Below the pieces are notes generated by a model. The model had not been told where the DNA came from. It saw only the letters and a program-made list of their open reading frames with translations, and searched no databases. The translations under genes and the position numbers were made by a program. Below, piece by piece: positions 1-14,959 of a DNA stretch of 64,000 nucleotides. Each line of letters begins with the position of its first letter. Positions within the stretch are counted from its first letter, which is position 1. The stretch is from Nipponacmea schrenckii (lineage: Eukaryota; Mollusca; Gastropoda; Lottiidae): assembly GCA_030562195.1 (NCBI GenBank), contig CM060202.1, positions 11,966,001-12,030,000 of the forward strand. Direction: 5' to 3'.

Positions 1-3000
1 CTGCACAGACTTAAGCGAATCAAAAAGCAAACATATCAACACGCAACACTAGCTCTAATCATACAGATATTGTTATTCAGAACTTGCATACTTTGAAAAA
101 AGTCAAAAGCTAAAAAGGGCAAAAAATATCAGTAATATATCTCTGAGAACAGAGTGCCATTATTGCTCAACAAATCTTTCAGTCTCAGGTGTAAAGTGTC
201 ACATGTATTGTGTTGATGGAGGTCAGCTTCAAGACAACTTACTATATTGACATGTCACGAACTCTGATCTTTTGGACCTCTAAATGACCTTCACATGAAA
301 GAGAGGACATGCTAAAAGTTTTGACACTGGTATTAAAAAGGTCGTTAGGTGCTGATTGTTCAGATTCAAATTTTACCACAACCAAACGCTGTCCTGATTG
401 GACAGCAGCTTCTTAAAATGTTTACAGCAGAATTCATTCAGACCTGAGTTAAAAATGACTGTTGTCTGATTGCCTTATTTTGGAAATTAGGATTTTTGCT
501 CGTAATGGAAAAGAAGAACAAAATGGGATAAACTAAGACACATTCAATTTTCAAAGAAAAATTTCCTACGATAATATCTGTCTAGTCACCAACAGAAAAA
601 CACCAAATGGCTTCAGAAAAATAGGTTAAGAAATAAATTTGACTATTTTATAATAAGTTAATTCATTCTTTTTTAACCACACACAGATCATTATAGATCA
701 TATCACTGCAATAATAAACCATATCATATTTCCACTGGCAATATGTTACAGTTTGGAAACAACCTGTGCACGTCTTGAAATTACAATGTAACATTCTACC
801 GTAATTTGTATTATAACTACAAACAAACTTCAAAATAACTATCAGGTTATATGCATTCTTTCTACCAGCCGGTCCTTGAACAAACCATATACAAATTGCT
901 TGTTTTCATATTCTGTCTGAGCATTCATATTTACAAAACAAACTGTGTGTAAAAAGAGTGTTGATTGGTCAGTTTTAAAATCATCAATATCTATTACCTC
1001 AGTATCTTAAACAAGGTAAAAGGAAAGGGTATTGAAAAGAAGAAGCTGGAAATGGAACATGTCAAATAGCAAGAATAGACACATGCTTTATAACAACATC
1101 TTAAACATTCCATTGACAATATGGCTACATCTGTCCATTGTTATAATTCTATAGTACTAAATACCACATACCATCAAATACCAGTTTCACCTTTAACCTA
1201 TATTAGTACCATCAATAGTATGTAAATTACAGCACCTGTGTGGGGTTACTATAGGTCAATGTCTACAGATAAACTACATGGAAATATAAACACCAGACTA
1301 AAGACTTGTGGTACCAATCAGATGAAACCTGAAATCTTTGATGTTGATGCTGTATGTTTGAAGGCTGGCACTAGGGGCATGTAGAGAAATAATGGAAGTA
1401 AGGTTCTTCACTTATAAGCTGTTAATAAATGGTATCTTAGAAAAGATATAAACGACTATATTTTACAAGGATAACAACTTAAGTTCTATCAGCTCCTTGT
1501 CCACACCTCTTGGTCTACCCAGATTATCCATACCCATTTACACCTTTACACACCAATTGAGCTCGGAAACAATTTCTACATAATACATCGGTTTCTTCAA
1601 GTTGTTTCATTTTTGTAATACTTGTCTTGGACCACACTTCTCCTGTTTCAAAAAAATCTAAATAACAGTGGATGTTATGTTTCCAAATGCTTACAAAAGA
1701 AAATGTTTCAGTAATCATGGAAGCTTGTAAATAACCAATTCTTTTCGTGTTCTTCAACCAGGCTTTACAGACATAAAGTTTGAATTACATTCCCCAGAGT
1801 CAAACTCCACTTTTTGTCAAACTACATGTTGATGTAAGTTTACAAACAAACAATTAAAATAGAATTTTTTACATTCTGGCAAGTACAGAATGACACAGCA
1901 CAAAGAAACATTGAATTGAAATTTAATTGTCACATTGCCGAGTCCACCTGAACACCTCATTAGATAACAAACAATATCCTCTTGCATTAAAAGACTGCTC
2001 TTTTTGGAAAATTCTAAACCTAATTTCTTATCTGGCCTCTTATAGTTCAGATGCGATAAAAGTTATTTCGATAAATTCAGTCATTTAAATTAGACCAAAC
2101 TTTAGCAGAGATATTATGACACCCTACGAAAGGTGTATTCCAAAAAGCATTGTAGACAAGGAATGTTATTCGTTTCACCAAATCGCAGCATGTGACAAGA
2201 AAGAAATTTTTTTGGCTGGTGGTGTCATCAAACAGATGAATGTTCATGACAGCTATTGTTTAGGTCATAACTGAAGTGGCTAAATCAAAGGTAAAACCAA
2301 TAAAAAAAACAACAGAAGTTTGGTTTAAGGATGAAACTTTTTTAAATAAAAAAGTTTTACAGCAAATTTCAAATATATTGTAATAATCTTTTTCTGACTC
2401 TTTTATCAGATGCTGGTAAGAGTCAACCAGTTTCAGACGAGTGATGGATTAAAGCTACCACGCACTCAAAAGTCAACTCAACTCTGTATGTAATGTACAT
2501 GATTTTACACGGAAGAAAGACAGTTTAATTCTAATCCTTTTTTTTACCAGGGACAAGACAAATGGGAACAGACAACATAATAGATGAAGTTGCATGATGA
2601 AATCCTTGACAGCTATAATTTGTCTAAATCACAAATGACAATTGAAAAAGAAGAATAATGCAACAAAAGTAAATATCAGTTCTCTAAGACATAAGATTAG
2701 CTCTAATGTTGCATGGTTTGGAGCCAGCGGATAGAAAGAAAAAATCTTCAGATGCCATGGATCATGGTTTTGAAATGAAGTCCAGACTATCATTCCCTTA
2801 TACAGAAATTGTTTATTCTACTTCTATAGAATATGCTTACTCTCTCTGGCACTGTTTAGAAGACATAAAATTCCATTCATATCAATTCATTTCTCTCTGG
2901 CAATCATGCACTTACCAATAAAGGTTGTTGCATATTCAAATATGTTGGTGAAAAATCCATAGCAACCTTGATGTTAATCAGATTAAGCAGACCAAATACA

Positions 3001-6000
3001 TAGGTGGATCTCAATTTATAGTTCCTTGTACTCAAAGAAATGTAATAAAATATGATGTCAGGTTTCATGAAATGCAAACACATACACACAATGGTCAGCA
3101 GACACAAGCTATTGCCTGTGGTCATGACTATCAATTCAATAGCTAGACTGGAAAGTTTGAATGTGGCAGGAGGAAGTATCTTGAGGTTTCAAGAAAGTCT
3201 AGAAAATTATAAAATAAACACCTAGTTTTATTTTTGTACAAGGAGGTAGACGACCAATGTTTATATAAATAATACTCTCTAATCCATTTGTCTTCTCCTA
3301 TTCTAAAATTATCCCAAGAGTGTCACAGGTACTCACAGAATATTATACTCTACAGGCATTATTAGAATTTCAGCAACTTCATGAATCATGCAAAGAAATT
3401 ATTTAAAATTAAGAAGAGATTGATTAAAATTAGACCAAACTGTTCAGTATATTTACAAGCTCTTAATTTTACTCAAAAATCCAGTTGCAGGGAGGCATTT
3501 TTGCAACCATTTTCACACATATTGTTCTCTCAGCACTTAAAATGTTATATCAATGGAAATATCACATATAACATTCAATAAAAAAATTTTGATGTTTTTC
3601 CAGTTGACACATTTGTAAACTTGGCCACAATTCATCTCAACACAATGTTTATGTAGAAACAGAACTAGTAAAATGTTATTTCTGTTAAATTCAATCATTA
3701 TCATCTTTATTATATGTTCAGTGTGAAAGTTTTATTGTTTTATTTTGTTGAAAAGGTTTTGTGACACAGTATCAGGAGATTAGATATTTGTATGAAATAT
3801 AGGTTGTAATATTGTTGTGTAGCATAAGGGCAACCAGCCAAAGAGTAGATCTACAAGTCTGTTATAGGTGTCTTCGTTTCTAAATGACTTTTTTTTGCTA
3901 ATGACTTCAACAATGACTTCACTACATGTGATAAAGCCTTTTCAGCAGTTGTTATTTAAAGCAGCACTTAACACTTTCTGAGAAAATCAAAACTTTGGTT
4001 AAGAGCAAAAAAAAAATTTAACGCTTAGTTGGAACCAAAACATGTTGATATATCACAGTTTGACTGTTAAATATGGCAATTTCAGGAAGTCGTAGACTAA
4101 CAAATATCTGGTATTCTTGAAGGCTTTAATTTCAACATGGTAAATAAGGACATTTATAATCGTTAATGATGCCTTGATCGCCCAGACGGAAAACGACAGG
4201 ACAATCGATTGATCATTGAATGATATAAGACCGTATTAAATGACTGGATGTTCCAAGTTATATTATAAGATATTGTGATAATCACGATGAAAATTTACAA
4301 ATATTAAGTCAGAATCACATTTCAGTGGACTGAAGGGTGTCAAATAACTCCACAAAATCAAATAACGTGTGAAAGATCAATACATAAAATGTCTTCCTCA
4401 ACAATTCCTTCATATTTTTTTTACAAATTGAAAATTGAAACTCCGAAAACAGATAAGGAAATCTTGATAAATTGTTTCAAATACTTTGGTTTTTTAGGTC
4501 AATTCCATTTAAATTCTGAATGGAAATACAACGCAACACAAGCTAAATTGACTTGTAAAGAAAGTTTATTTATTAAATGTCAGGATAGAATTAAATCAAG
4601 AACTTAAAGAAATCAGTGAGAAATGAATCAGTTGAAGCAATCTAAAAAGATGGTGTAAACCAGGAGTTACAGCAAATGGATCACATGTGTGAGTGGAGAT
4701 TTCAAACCTTATCAACGTCCCAAAAAAATCTTTGATTATTGTTTTAAAAAGATAAAAATGTGCAATGTCAAATTAGCAACCTTAACAGGTTCTTGGTGAA
4801 AGCATTATTGAATTTAAAATTTTGGGGCCTGATTTTGTCTGGAATCCTAAGAAACTGGTGCCAAATAACTTCCAACTTAAAAACAAAATGAAACCTGCCC
4901 TTTCTCTCCTTGAACTTGATTGCACTACAAGTGATGAATGAAGACAATTGATTGTGGAAATAGAAGAACTAGTATTGCATTGGAATGTTTGAATTTGTCT
5001 AATGACCAAAATACTTATTATTTATGAAAAAATGATTTAAATACAATTTATAACATAAAAGACCTATAAAGAAAAAAAGTCGATGACCCTCCTCTGAAAA
5101 TACTGCAGTCTACTTCTGTTTTTAACTTTCAAATGACTGTTACTCAGAATGTAATTGTTGGGTTGGAACAGGAAACAACATTTCAGCCATTTTAGTCTCA
5201 ATAAAATCAATATAATTACCAGATGTAAGATTGTGATAATCAGGAAATCTAAATTGGGAAACCTATCATTTTACAACAACAGATTAACTTTCTAAAATAA
5301 AGTAGGCCACATTGTATTATCAGACCAATTTCAATACAGATCAAACTATCATTCCTTTTTTTTATTAGCTTTTATTTTTAATCTAGCCACTTCCGTTGGA
5401 GACAAAAGACCCTTTGACGTAACCTGCTTTAACCAGATATCTGCTACTTTGTGAAAGGAACATTAAGTGTCTAATGCTAAGGTGACAAAGTTAAAGAACC
5501 CTGTCATTAATGCAGTGACTAAATTAAATATAAATACTAATGCAAAAAAATAAAAAGTCATCCTCTTACATTCCAATGCTACTTCTACAAGACCAAGGAG
5601 TTTGAGATTGAATTGGATTTATACAGATCATAATTTCCATGCAGTATACAATAAGAGAATTTGTCCTACTGTCCAGCTGATCAAAATCCAAAAAGTACCA
5701 TTTCACGCAAGACTGAATTCTACCCTTAGAAACAAAAAGCTTCATTTCAGTGTTTCTGTTTGTGAAGTTCAGGAACTGCTTCAATAATTAGTTGCATCAT
5801 TAAGTTCTGTTTAAATCAATAAAGATATCATTGATATTAAAATTCTTGAGATATATATCTAATCAAGATACAAGACTAATCAAGATAATCATTGTACAGG
5901 ATATAAATAGTTACAAATAACCAATGCACAAAACATCAATATTTTCAGTACAGTGCATTGAATTAAATGTTAATCTTTCTATGCTATATGTAGCTTCTTC

Positions 6001-6769
6001 TGTACATTTCAAATGCAGCTGCAGTAACTTACTTAATAATAGGAAAAAAAGAAGACACTAGTCGACTTGCAATTCTGGTCCTTTAAAGGGACATTTAGTC
6101 AAAAGACTTACACACCAAAGTCTAGTGAAAAGTGTTACTGGATTTTCATGAAAGTTTTAACTAAAAAAAGTTAGCTGTTAATTTTATGTAAACTTTTTTA
6201 GTTTGTTGTGATTTTTTGGAAGTTTTAGAAAACTACTATGCAGATTTAAGTGTTTATGAGGCCCAACACTAAAACTAGTTTAAGCTGCTTAGTTAACAAT
6301 TAGTACTCTCCGTTTTTGACTAACCCTTTCAAAAAATAATTCAGTTTGATCAAGAAGATAAATAAATGTAAATATCATATTTGATAAATAGTTTCAGATA
6401 TAATTTACAACACTTTTGAAATGGTTCACACTGTTCATTTAAGATGCATGCATAGCTCTTATTTAAAAATTGATTAACTACTAGCAACCTTGACTAATTT
6501 CCATGGCAACTTCAGGTAAAACGAACTGATCCTCTTTTATCTTGAAGTAGAACATGAAGTTGATGGTAACTGCATGAATGCATTCTGGTTAACTGTGACA
6601 ACAGCAGTTGTAATAAATCCCATTTGTCTTCGATTTAATTAAACCAAGTTTTTGCAAACTGGTTTTCCTTTGACATGTAAAAAGTAGTGTTTCTAACCTA
6701 TCCAGTGAAAAGAAACAGCTTCGCTAGTAACTCTGTGAAAAGTTGAGCTCATCAATATTAGAAATAGTA
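1..6769. other. Non-coding stretch, probably intron of the minus-strand gene
   Basis: AT-rich sequence with only short open frames of up to about 77 codons on both strands, none resembling a known domain and none bordered by a convincing pair of splice sites in a continuing frame. I see no tRNA or rRNA and no long tandem array. The only plausible owner is the minus-strand gene whose first exon is at 23613-23667. In that case this is intron, or at the far left possibly a distal exon or 3' UTR that I cannot recognise. Confidence 0.5.
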
Positions 6770-7200
6770 CTGTAAGGCTACAAATTATTGCGAGATAGAA
6801 ATTAATCCGTTAAATGTGACCTATCCGCGATCGCATTAATGTGTATCCGCATTTTTAAATACATATTCCAAAGTGAATTATATGGAGTTCAAATATGACT
6901 GACATTAGTGACAAGAATTTAAAATGAGACCGGGCGGGATTAAGTAATTAGGTAATTATCTCTAAATTTGAAGCTGATTAGTAATCAATGAACTTAAAAA
7001 ATCAAAGGATTTTCACACTTGACTATTTAAAGATAAAATCTCGATCATTGTTCATGTCTTCATTTATTAATCACTTTAGAATTTTGATAATATTAAAAAA
7101 TGCGACACCTATCGCGGATCGCATTAATTTGTACTCGCATTTTAGTCTCTATACCCAATGTCGCATTAATTTGTTGACGCATTAATTTCTAGCATTACAG
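6770..7200. mobile_element. MITE-like element with GCATTAAT-rich inverted ends
   Basis: The left end reads CTGTAAGGCTACAAATTATT and the reverse complement of the right end reads CTGTAATGCTAGAAATTAAT, an imperfect terminal inverted repeat of about 23 bases. Both ends are flanked by TA (6768-6769 and 7201-7202), as expected of a TA target-site duplication. The interior carries several copies of CGCATTAAT and a CpG-containing CCGCGATCG / TCGCGGATCG pair, also in inverted placement. There is no transposase, so it is non-autonomous. The family is not assigned; TA duplications fit Tc1/mariner-like or related DNA transposons. Confidence 0.65.
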
Positions 7201-10200
7201 TATATATCTATATACAGTGTGCTATGCCTTCTTCTATGTATCTTATAAACAGCTAATCCTGAAAGAGCTTAGATACAGCATAGATCTGTTAACCTTCTCT
7301 ATAATAGTGTGTAGGAAGATCGTTAAAAGACTACTCAGACAATAAACCATTTAATTTCCATTCCACCTCACTAGGACATCGACTCCAACTGAACTATGAT
7401 TCCAATTACCATTCCTGGTTTTCTTTTCTACCAATTTAATCATGGTTAAATAAAGCAAGTCGTTGGTATTGTCACTGTTTACATTACAACAATATGGTAC
7501 TGTGTCTTCAACGATAACTTCAGCTTAAAAGCCAATGGATGATAGTAACGTTATCAAATAACAGTATGGTCTGTATTCTGGATTATATATAATGTTAAGT
7601 TCTGCAAGGAGTCTAACAGTATTCTATATAAATGCTGTTCAGAAATAACAAAGACAAAACTGAAAATGGTAACAAATAATCTGATAAGAGTCTGACAAAA
7701 CCAGCAGCTTGACAAAACTGTGGACACTTTAGCTGATAAAAGAGAACATTCAATTTAAATATACATTCAACAAACCATCAGATTCAAAATTTAAATAAAC
7801 AATAACTGATCATTACATTCACAAACTTGTTATCACCTCAAAGGTCCAAATTTTAATTTTTAGAAAATTTAAACTTGACATCAACAATTCAATTTCGTGA
7901 AAAGAACATACAAAGTTATGTATGTGAATATTGAGTTGACTTTTTCCTACAAATATTATTCATGGAAATGACAACCATCTCATAAACAAAAAGCCTAATA
8001 TACTTTTTATTTAAAAGTGCATTTATTTCTTTATAACCAGAAGTTAAAAATGAAATCAACTTCAGAACAGTTTTTTATTCATTCTATCAAAGGAAATGTT
8101 GTCAGGCAGCTGCTGATATTTACACTCTCCCAAAACAAACCAGAACCTACATTAATATACAAGGATTAAATTAATTTGAAGACATAGGTATATCGCTGGC
8201 AAGAAAGATGACAATGGTGAGTGTATGAGTTTAATCTCTTAGTCTGAATTATACAATCAATGGCTGGATTCAATGAAATTTCCTTGCATGCTCTCAGCTA
8301 TACATAATTAGTAGTTAGAATATAGCTTACAATACACTTTACATCAAACCAGCTATGGAACATAAATTCTGTTTGATGGGAATAGGAAATTTCAGCCAGT
8401 CATTTCTAGAAAATTCTGATCAAAATTAATTACTTTTACTTTGACAGCTTTGATAATAGAAAAATCTAACGAGCAATTTGCCGGCACTTTAAGCCATTTC
8501 AATTTAAAGCCAAGATAGCATATCATTTTGACGGCACTTACAAGGCTGTCAATTTGAAGGCAGGAGAGCATGTCAATTAATTACCGAGCATGACAAATTG
8601 ACCAGTATCATTAAACTAAACTCCAAGATACCTCATGTAAATGACTTGATTACAGGATAGCTTGAACCAGAGGCTAGAAATCAGGGTTGGAATTAATTGT
8701 GCACAGGTCCTTTAGCTAACAAGCCATTTGTTTGCAATGTTGATGTTTTCTGGAATGCACAAATTCATTGGCATTATTCGATTTAATATTCAAATCTGCT
8801 TCAGGCAGTTCATTAAAGGAATTGTACCTCTCAGAAGTCTCAAACTTAGTAATAAGGGTATTAATTTATCAGTTAGAATTATCTGGTGCCATGACTAAAT
8901 AATAGAGTCTGTATGTAACACAATATATCCATTAAACTAATTATTGAAAAGTGCTTCTAAACATGTTTCAAAATGTCTTACTTTCATGAATTATTATTTT
9001 TTAGGGATATATTGCATTATAGAAGAATCCTGTTATATAGTTTTAATATACCAGGTTAGTCCATTTTTTGGTCATACTAAGAGGAAGTATACCTTCAAGG
9101 GAGCACAGGGCCTTGATTAATTAGATATTGCCCTAGTCTTGAGTTATTTGAAATATCAAAGTCCACAATTAGATCATAAGGCACAAATATGAAAAACAAA
9201 CTTATTCAAGCTTTCTGACAATGTTTCTCAGCCAGAATTTCATTCCATATAGCACGGAAATTTAGTGTTCATTTAGTGCATGGATATTTGATTAAATATT
9301 GTCAAAAAAGTTCTGGTCTGCTTGGTATCCATGACAACATTCTGAACATTTTAGTCAACAGACAAAAGTTTTGAATTATCAATATATTAATTAGGAACTA
9401 TTAATGGAAAATGGAACATCAAACAATAGTTAAAGACCTAATGAGACGTTATTTCCTCAAGACAAAGACGCCTCAGTTCTTGTTACAGTCTTCAACCAAG
9501 GCAGGATTTTAATAAATCAAGACAAGTCTATTTAAAATAATATAATATATCAACTGTAGTTCATCTAAATACATTTAACTCTGATCAAAACAACAGTCAC
9601 ATGTTTGTAACCTTGAAATATTATAAGATTCCATTTAATGAATATTTAAATATATTTTAATTTTGCATCTGGTCAATTTGTAACAAAGTAGCTTGTAAAA
9701 TATTTTTATTTTACATTAGGCTAGAGTAAGAGGGGACTCTATTTAGACCAGAACTTGAGGTAGTTGAGGTCTGTAATAATATGTTAGTAGGGTGATGTCT
9801 CTGAACTGATTCTGGTGCAAGTGTATAAATAAAAAGGATTTATTAGAATAAAGGATTATTACTAAAAAAAGAAAAGAGATATTGCAGGGCCTACTTACAA
9901 CTTCATATTAAAACACTTGGTACAATATCAACTTACCTGAAAAATAAAACATATGAATAAATTTATATGTGAAAAATAGAAGAGATATTGGTTTAGGGTG
10001 TTATAAGAGATGCTCTCCTATAGAAGCAGGGGCCTAGGTCCCAAGTAGAGACTATGCTATGAATTTCAGTATACATAAATTATCTGCTTCTTTTGGTGAT
10101 AAATATGATATAGCATTGATGAAAACTACCCGCAAACACTACTCACAATTTATAGACATATTGTAAATATAATATAGAACCAAAGTTTTTGGCACCAGAC

Positions 10201-13135
10201 CTTTAAAGTGGATATCCCTTATATTTTCAAATATTTATCTGTCCATGTTCTCTTTTTTAAAAATAAATATCAAAATTCAACTCCTACACATTAGGGCCAA
10301 TTAAGCAAACAAATTATTTTGCATTAAAAAATGTACAATAGATTGTTGCTTTAATTGGATAAATATCATTAATCAAAAAGCAATTGGACAAGCAAAAGCT
10401 GGAAATCTTTTGGTAATTTAAAATCAGAAGAATATTTAACTCTAGATCTAGTCAATCTTAAGTCACGTTAGCCTCATCTATTCATAAGGTAATAGGTGGA
10501 TTAAAGATAACCTTTAATGTATTCTATTCACATGTTGGTCAAGCTTGGACACAAACTAAAGTAATTAATGTCTTGGCTTATTTACCACGGAAACTGAAGA
10601 TTTTCATCCATATTTCCATTCTGTCCACTTGTTGCCATGGACACCAGTATAGAGCTATTAAAAATTCTTCATTCTATGTATTATTAACTTCAGCATGCAA
10701 TTATCAAACATTAATTCTCTTCTTGGATAACATCAGATCTAACATTGTAAGTGAAATTCAAATCACATAAGAAATCGTTCCTGCCCTAATGACTCGGTAA
10801 ATGAAATGAATTTTACTTTATACTCTTCTGCACCTAATGGGCTAATGAAGAAGGGCAACGATATAAAGTGTGCAATGAGGAATTTTGACAGAACAGAGGC
10901 ATTCATCTTATCTTTTTGATATCCAACAGTCAAGGAATAGGTTATGTGGACAGGGTCTAAGTTTATCCACACGGCAAGTTTTCTTTACCATCTGACTTGT
11001 TTTTCTTAAGAATGGTATGATGAGATGAATACTTTCACATTGAGTGTGTATAAAAAGTGATTTCACTGATACATAACTGAATATGGGTGAATCATTTTGT
11101 AGAATGAAGATTAGTAGAAACAAAATGTCAAAGATCCTTCCGTTCAAATTTGAATTGCTTTGAAAGGGTATAAGCAGTTCGCACATGGTAGGCCTACCCA
11201 TTTACAAAACTAAATTGACTGAGATGTCCCAAAGTATCACATACATGTCTTGTGGTAAATCAAGTAAAAAAAATTTTATTCAGATTTAACACCTAAAATC
11301 TCAATTAATGATTTTCAAAATCAAGTTCATTAAAAAAAGACAATGGAATGGAAAACAAATGTATTCCGAAATTGTTCACATTTATTGAGTTGCTAAGCTG
11401 ATTAAATCTTCAACTCTTCTTTTTAAAAGAGAAGAAATAGTATGGTAATTGAATTATATATTGTAAATTGGTCCAGGGAGACGTGGATGATAAAATACCT
11501 CACACTTTCTTCTCAATTCCATCTTTAATCACATGGATTAATCAAATATGGTCTGAAAATTATTGTCTGATACTCCCAGAAGACATTGCTCATTTCAACA
11601 CTTCCTTTCTGATTTTACTGAGTGTCAATTTCACACTCTCTAGACTTCTTACAAGAAATCTGTCTCCCTGTAGATTCGAGACAGATCACTTTCAACATTT
11701 CATAACCCTGAAATTTACTATAGTCTCCAACTCTTTTATAGATATGAAATAATATAGTCTGTTGTTCACAAACAAGACCATCCAAGACTAAAAATCTTAT
11801 CATTGAAAACAGACAACTAAAACATTCAATATATCTCTTTTCAATGATCCTTATAATGGAATCAGGTTACTCAAAGAAAAGTATCAGAAAAGTGTAAATG
11901 GTAGAAATACTTCAGGTACAAGTTTTCATATGTCAGAACAAACACATTGAAGCTGTCATCTTACATTCAATGACATATGTTTCCTATATCCAAATTATCA
12001 CCATATTAAGGGATTTGGAAAACAACTCGAACCTAATTAAAAAAAGAGCACAATTTTAGTGTCTATGCTTAAATAACCAATGCACTTTTAGAACAGATCA
12101 AGTTATGGTAATATACAAAATCCAGATTCAGCAGTAATGTTTATATTAACAGTTCCATGTGTTCCAGTGTTTCTGTAAAGGAAAAAGGTGTTATACTTCT
12201 TGTAAATCAGACAGTTGTAAGTGTGAATAGATGACAATTCTTCCTCTTGACTAATCCAGTAGTGACAATCTCACCTCATTTGTCATTTGGTCACCTGATT
12301 GAGGTGAGAAATAACACTCTGATCCCTGGTTTGTCATATTTAAGGAAAGAATAAACTAAATACAAGTGTCAACTATCAGATAACCATTTCTACATGGCCA
12401 CTTTAATTATAGATACAAATATTGCTGGGTGTCCTACACACACAAATCCACTCAGGTGTTATTTCATAACAGTATATATCAGAAAATACCATGTGAATAA
12501 GTAAGTCAATTGGAATAGATATTCTGTATATTCTGGGGTTGTCAGTAGATTATCTTTCAACTGATAAAATAAAACTAAGGATTCTATCTTTTAACATTGA
12601 AGCAATCAAGAATTCAACAAAAACAAACAAACAATTTTCTCTTAAAATCTGTTCTACCTCTGTATGTTTTAATCAATAAACTACACTGTGTTTTGTAGTT
12701 CTTCAATTGGAATGAAGAATGAAAAACAGTATCAATATTGGCCTTAAAGTCCTAACAAATTTCACGCATTCTGATTTTACAATTAGAAAATGTTGTTAGT
12801 TTTGTAGATATTTCACTTCCAGTGTTAATGTAACAAGATGTTCAAGACATAACAAGAGGTATGTGTTAAAAGAGGATTTGTTAACACTTTTATTAACACT
12901 CTCAGGTGAACACATTAAGGGACTTTAAACAATACTGAATTTAAAGCTTGTATAAAGGCATAAATAAATTCTACATGAGATGTAGTAATACTGTAATAGT
13001 CCTTTTCTATGAATTCATTTATTGTATTTTAAACACATTGCTAAAAGTTTTTTACTATGAACTCATTTATTGTATATGCTTAAAATTATATGCAGTAATT
13101 ATGAAATATTTATTTTCAATTACATTAATTTGTAA
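7201..13135. other. Non-coding stretch
   Basis: No supportable gene. The short open frames here lack recognisable motifs. One weak diverged tandem duplication of about 50 bases lies at 8484-8585 (GGCACTT followed by a CAATTT-AAGCC/CAATTTGAAGGC motif). Otherwise unremarkable AT-rich DNA. Confidence 0.5.
8484..8585. repeat. Diverged ~50-base tandem duplication
   Basis: Two adjacent segments share the order GGCACTT, TCAATTT, AAGCC/AAGGC, AGCAT, TCA. They are clearly related but heavily diverged. No function suggested. Confidence 0.4.
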
Positions 13136-13869
13136 GGCCACACCAAATGGATTGAATGGTTGACGGATTCTCCGCATATAATTTTTTTTCTCAAAATAAG
13201 ATGACCGAAAATTTTCAGACAATCATGTTTTTTGTTGTACTTGATTGCTAAATTCAATGTTATTTCATCTTTTTTTGGTTTTTTCTTATCGTCATCTGAA
13301 GAAATTTGTCCCTTCTAGTGTGTGCAAAGAGGTATTAATCTTTATCATTACTTCTATGCGTGTGTATTAACTAGACAACTCGCCCACTGGAAACCCGATC
13401 AATTGGACCACAAATAATGACTTCACATTGTTTTCTTAGACAATTCCACCTAAAGATGTTCCCGGCCACATGATAGAGATTGTCATAGATATAACAAGGT
13501 CGTTCAGGGTCCGAATTTATTTTTTTTGCATGGCAGTGTTTTGCTCTATAGAACAAAATTGGATAGCAATTTAGAATTTATGGAGCAGTTTGTCTCTGAG
13601 AATAACAAAACGTTGACAAAACAGAGACACCTTAATTTTTAGTTCTAAATATTCTAAGATATTGTCTCTACCGTACTGAGGCTTGCATGAAAACTATTTA
13701 TTTCTTTAATATGGCCTTTTTGTGATTTGTACAAATCGAAGCAGCTTGGATAAACAATCTCTGAACTGTCAGAAATGTTGAAGGACATCACGTGAACAGT
13801 GCATATTTACGAGAATCTGCGAGATGGTTGCCGAAAATCCGTAGACCAATTGTTTTGTTTGGTGTGGCC
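13136..13869. mobile_element. Harbinger-like DNA transposon remnant
   Basis: A perfect 12-base terminal inverted repeat, GGCCACACCAAA at the left and TTTGGTGTGGCC at the right, is flanked on both sides by TAA (13133-13135 and 13870-13872). A three-base TAA duplication with GGC-starting ends is typical of PIF/Harbinger elements. Weaker inverted similarity continues inwards (TTGACGGATTCTCCGC against TCTACGGATTTTCGGC). The element is 734 bases, too short for a transposase, but contains a minus-strand open frame (see 13371-13556). Superfamily assignment is by end structure only. Confidence 0.65.
13371..13556 (-). pseudogene. Possible FLYWCH-type zinc-finger fragment inside the transposon
   Basis: A 61-codon minus-strand frame contains RPCYIYDNLYHVAG, then FRWNCLRKQCEVIICG. 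The spacing of aromatic residues, WNC, a second cysteine and a following hydrophobic strand resembles a FLYWCH zinc finger, a fold often carried by MULE-related transposons and their domesticated derivatives. A final His is not evident, and the frame ends soon after. It lies wholly inside the 734-base element with Harbinger-like ends, so it may be captured host or transposon coding sequence. It could also be a chance frame; the resemblance is by eye. Confidence 0.3.
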
Positions 13870-14959
13870 TAACTATATTTTTCATGGTTTTGTTGTATTA
13901 TTAAAGAAATGATGTATATATAGATTTTAAGTATTGTATAGTAATAAAAAAAAGCTCAATTCTACAAAGTCAAGAGCAAATCTTTTCCAACAAAGCTGAA
14001 AAACAATGTAACCAAATCAATATAGGTTCAATTGACAAATTTACAAACCACAAAGTATCATCAGAGAAGTAAGTATCATATAGCTTTATTAGATTACTAA
14101 TTAATTAAAAAGTAGTCTTTGAGCATAAGTAGCATGTTTGTCAACATGAAAATCTCCCTCTTTGGTTTTAACATCCATTGTCTATCAAATAAAATGTAGC
14201 TTACAAAAATTATTTCAACCATGTCTGGTATTGGGTAGGTAATGAAGCTATAGGGGAGCTTAATACCAACTGTTTTGTAAGTGTATTTGAAAATATTGGA
14301 TTTACGGGAAGTCCGAGAAAGGAATTTATGATGGGATAAGCTTTAAGTATTGATACACGACCCTGCAATACGATATGCATATTGTGGCACATCGTCTCGC
14401 GATACATCGATTCAGCGATATATCAAGCCAGCACTATATTGGTGTATAAATTGCTGATTCATTCCGCCAAGCTACCTGTAATCAATTCACACCTACCACA
14501 GAATAAAGAATTCAGAAATAAAATGAGATTGAGAAATAAAACGCCATTGTTAAATGAATTTAACTGATATTGACTATCGCTAACTCACTTTAATTAATTG
14601 GTTTAAGTATTGTCGTGGAAACTATTCAATTTTTATCTCTTAATCAACTTGTTCTTTAGGGATTTCTCACTACTGGTTATGATAACATTGGCTTCACGCT
14701 ATACTTGCCGTGTGTTTTATTACTCTGATCAAATCAGACAAGTGAAGCTGTCACATTAAGTTTTTTTTATCAAGCATTTTTTCGATAATAGACACATAAT
14801 TAAATAGTTATTTCTTAGTAGCAAAGTTAATTTGTTATTAATAACTTGAGAGAAATCTTGATTTAAAATTAAATATTTAACATTTTTCGTGTAATTAATT
14901 TTGTATATTTAGGGACAATTTATTTACCACAAGTGATCAATTATTTGTTACTGTAGGGA
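13870..14959. other. Non-coding stretch
   Basis: AT-rich DNA without a supportable gene or clear repeat; only short, motif-free frames. Confidence 0.5.
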
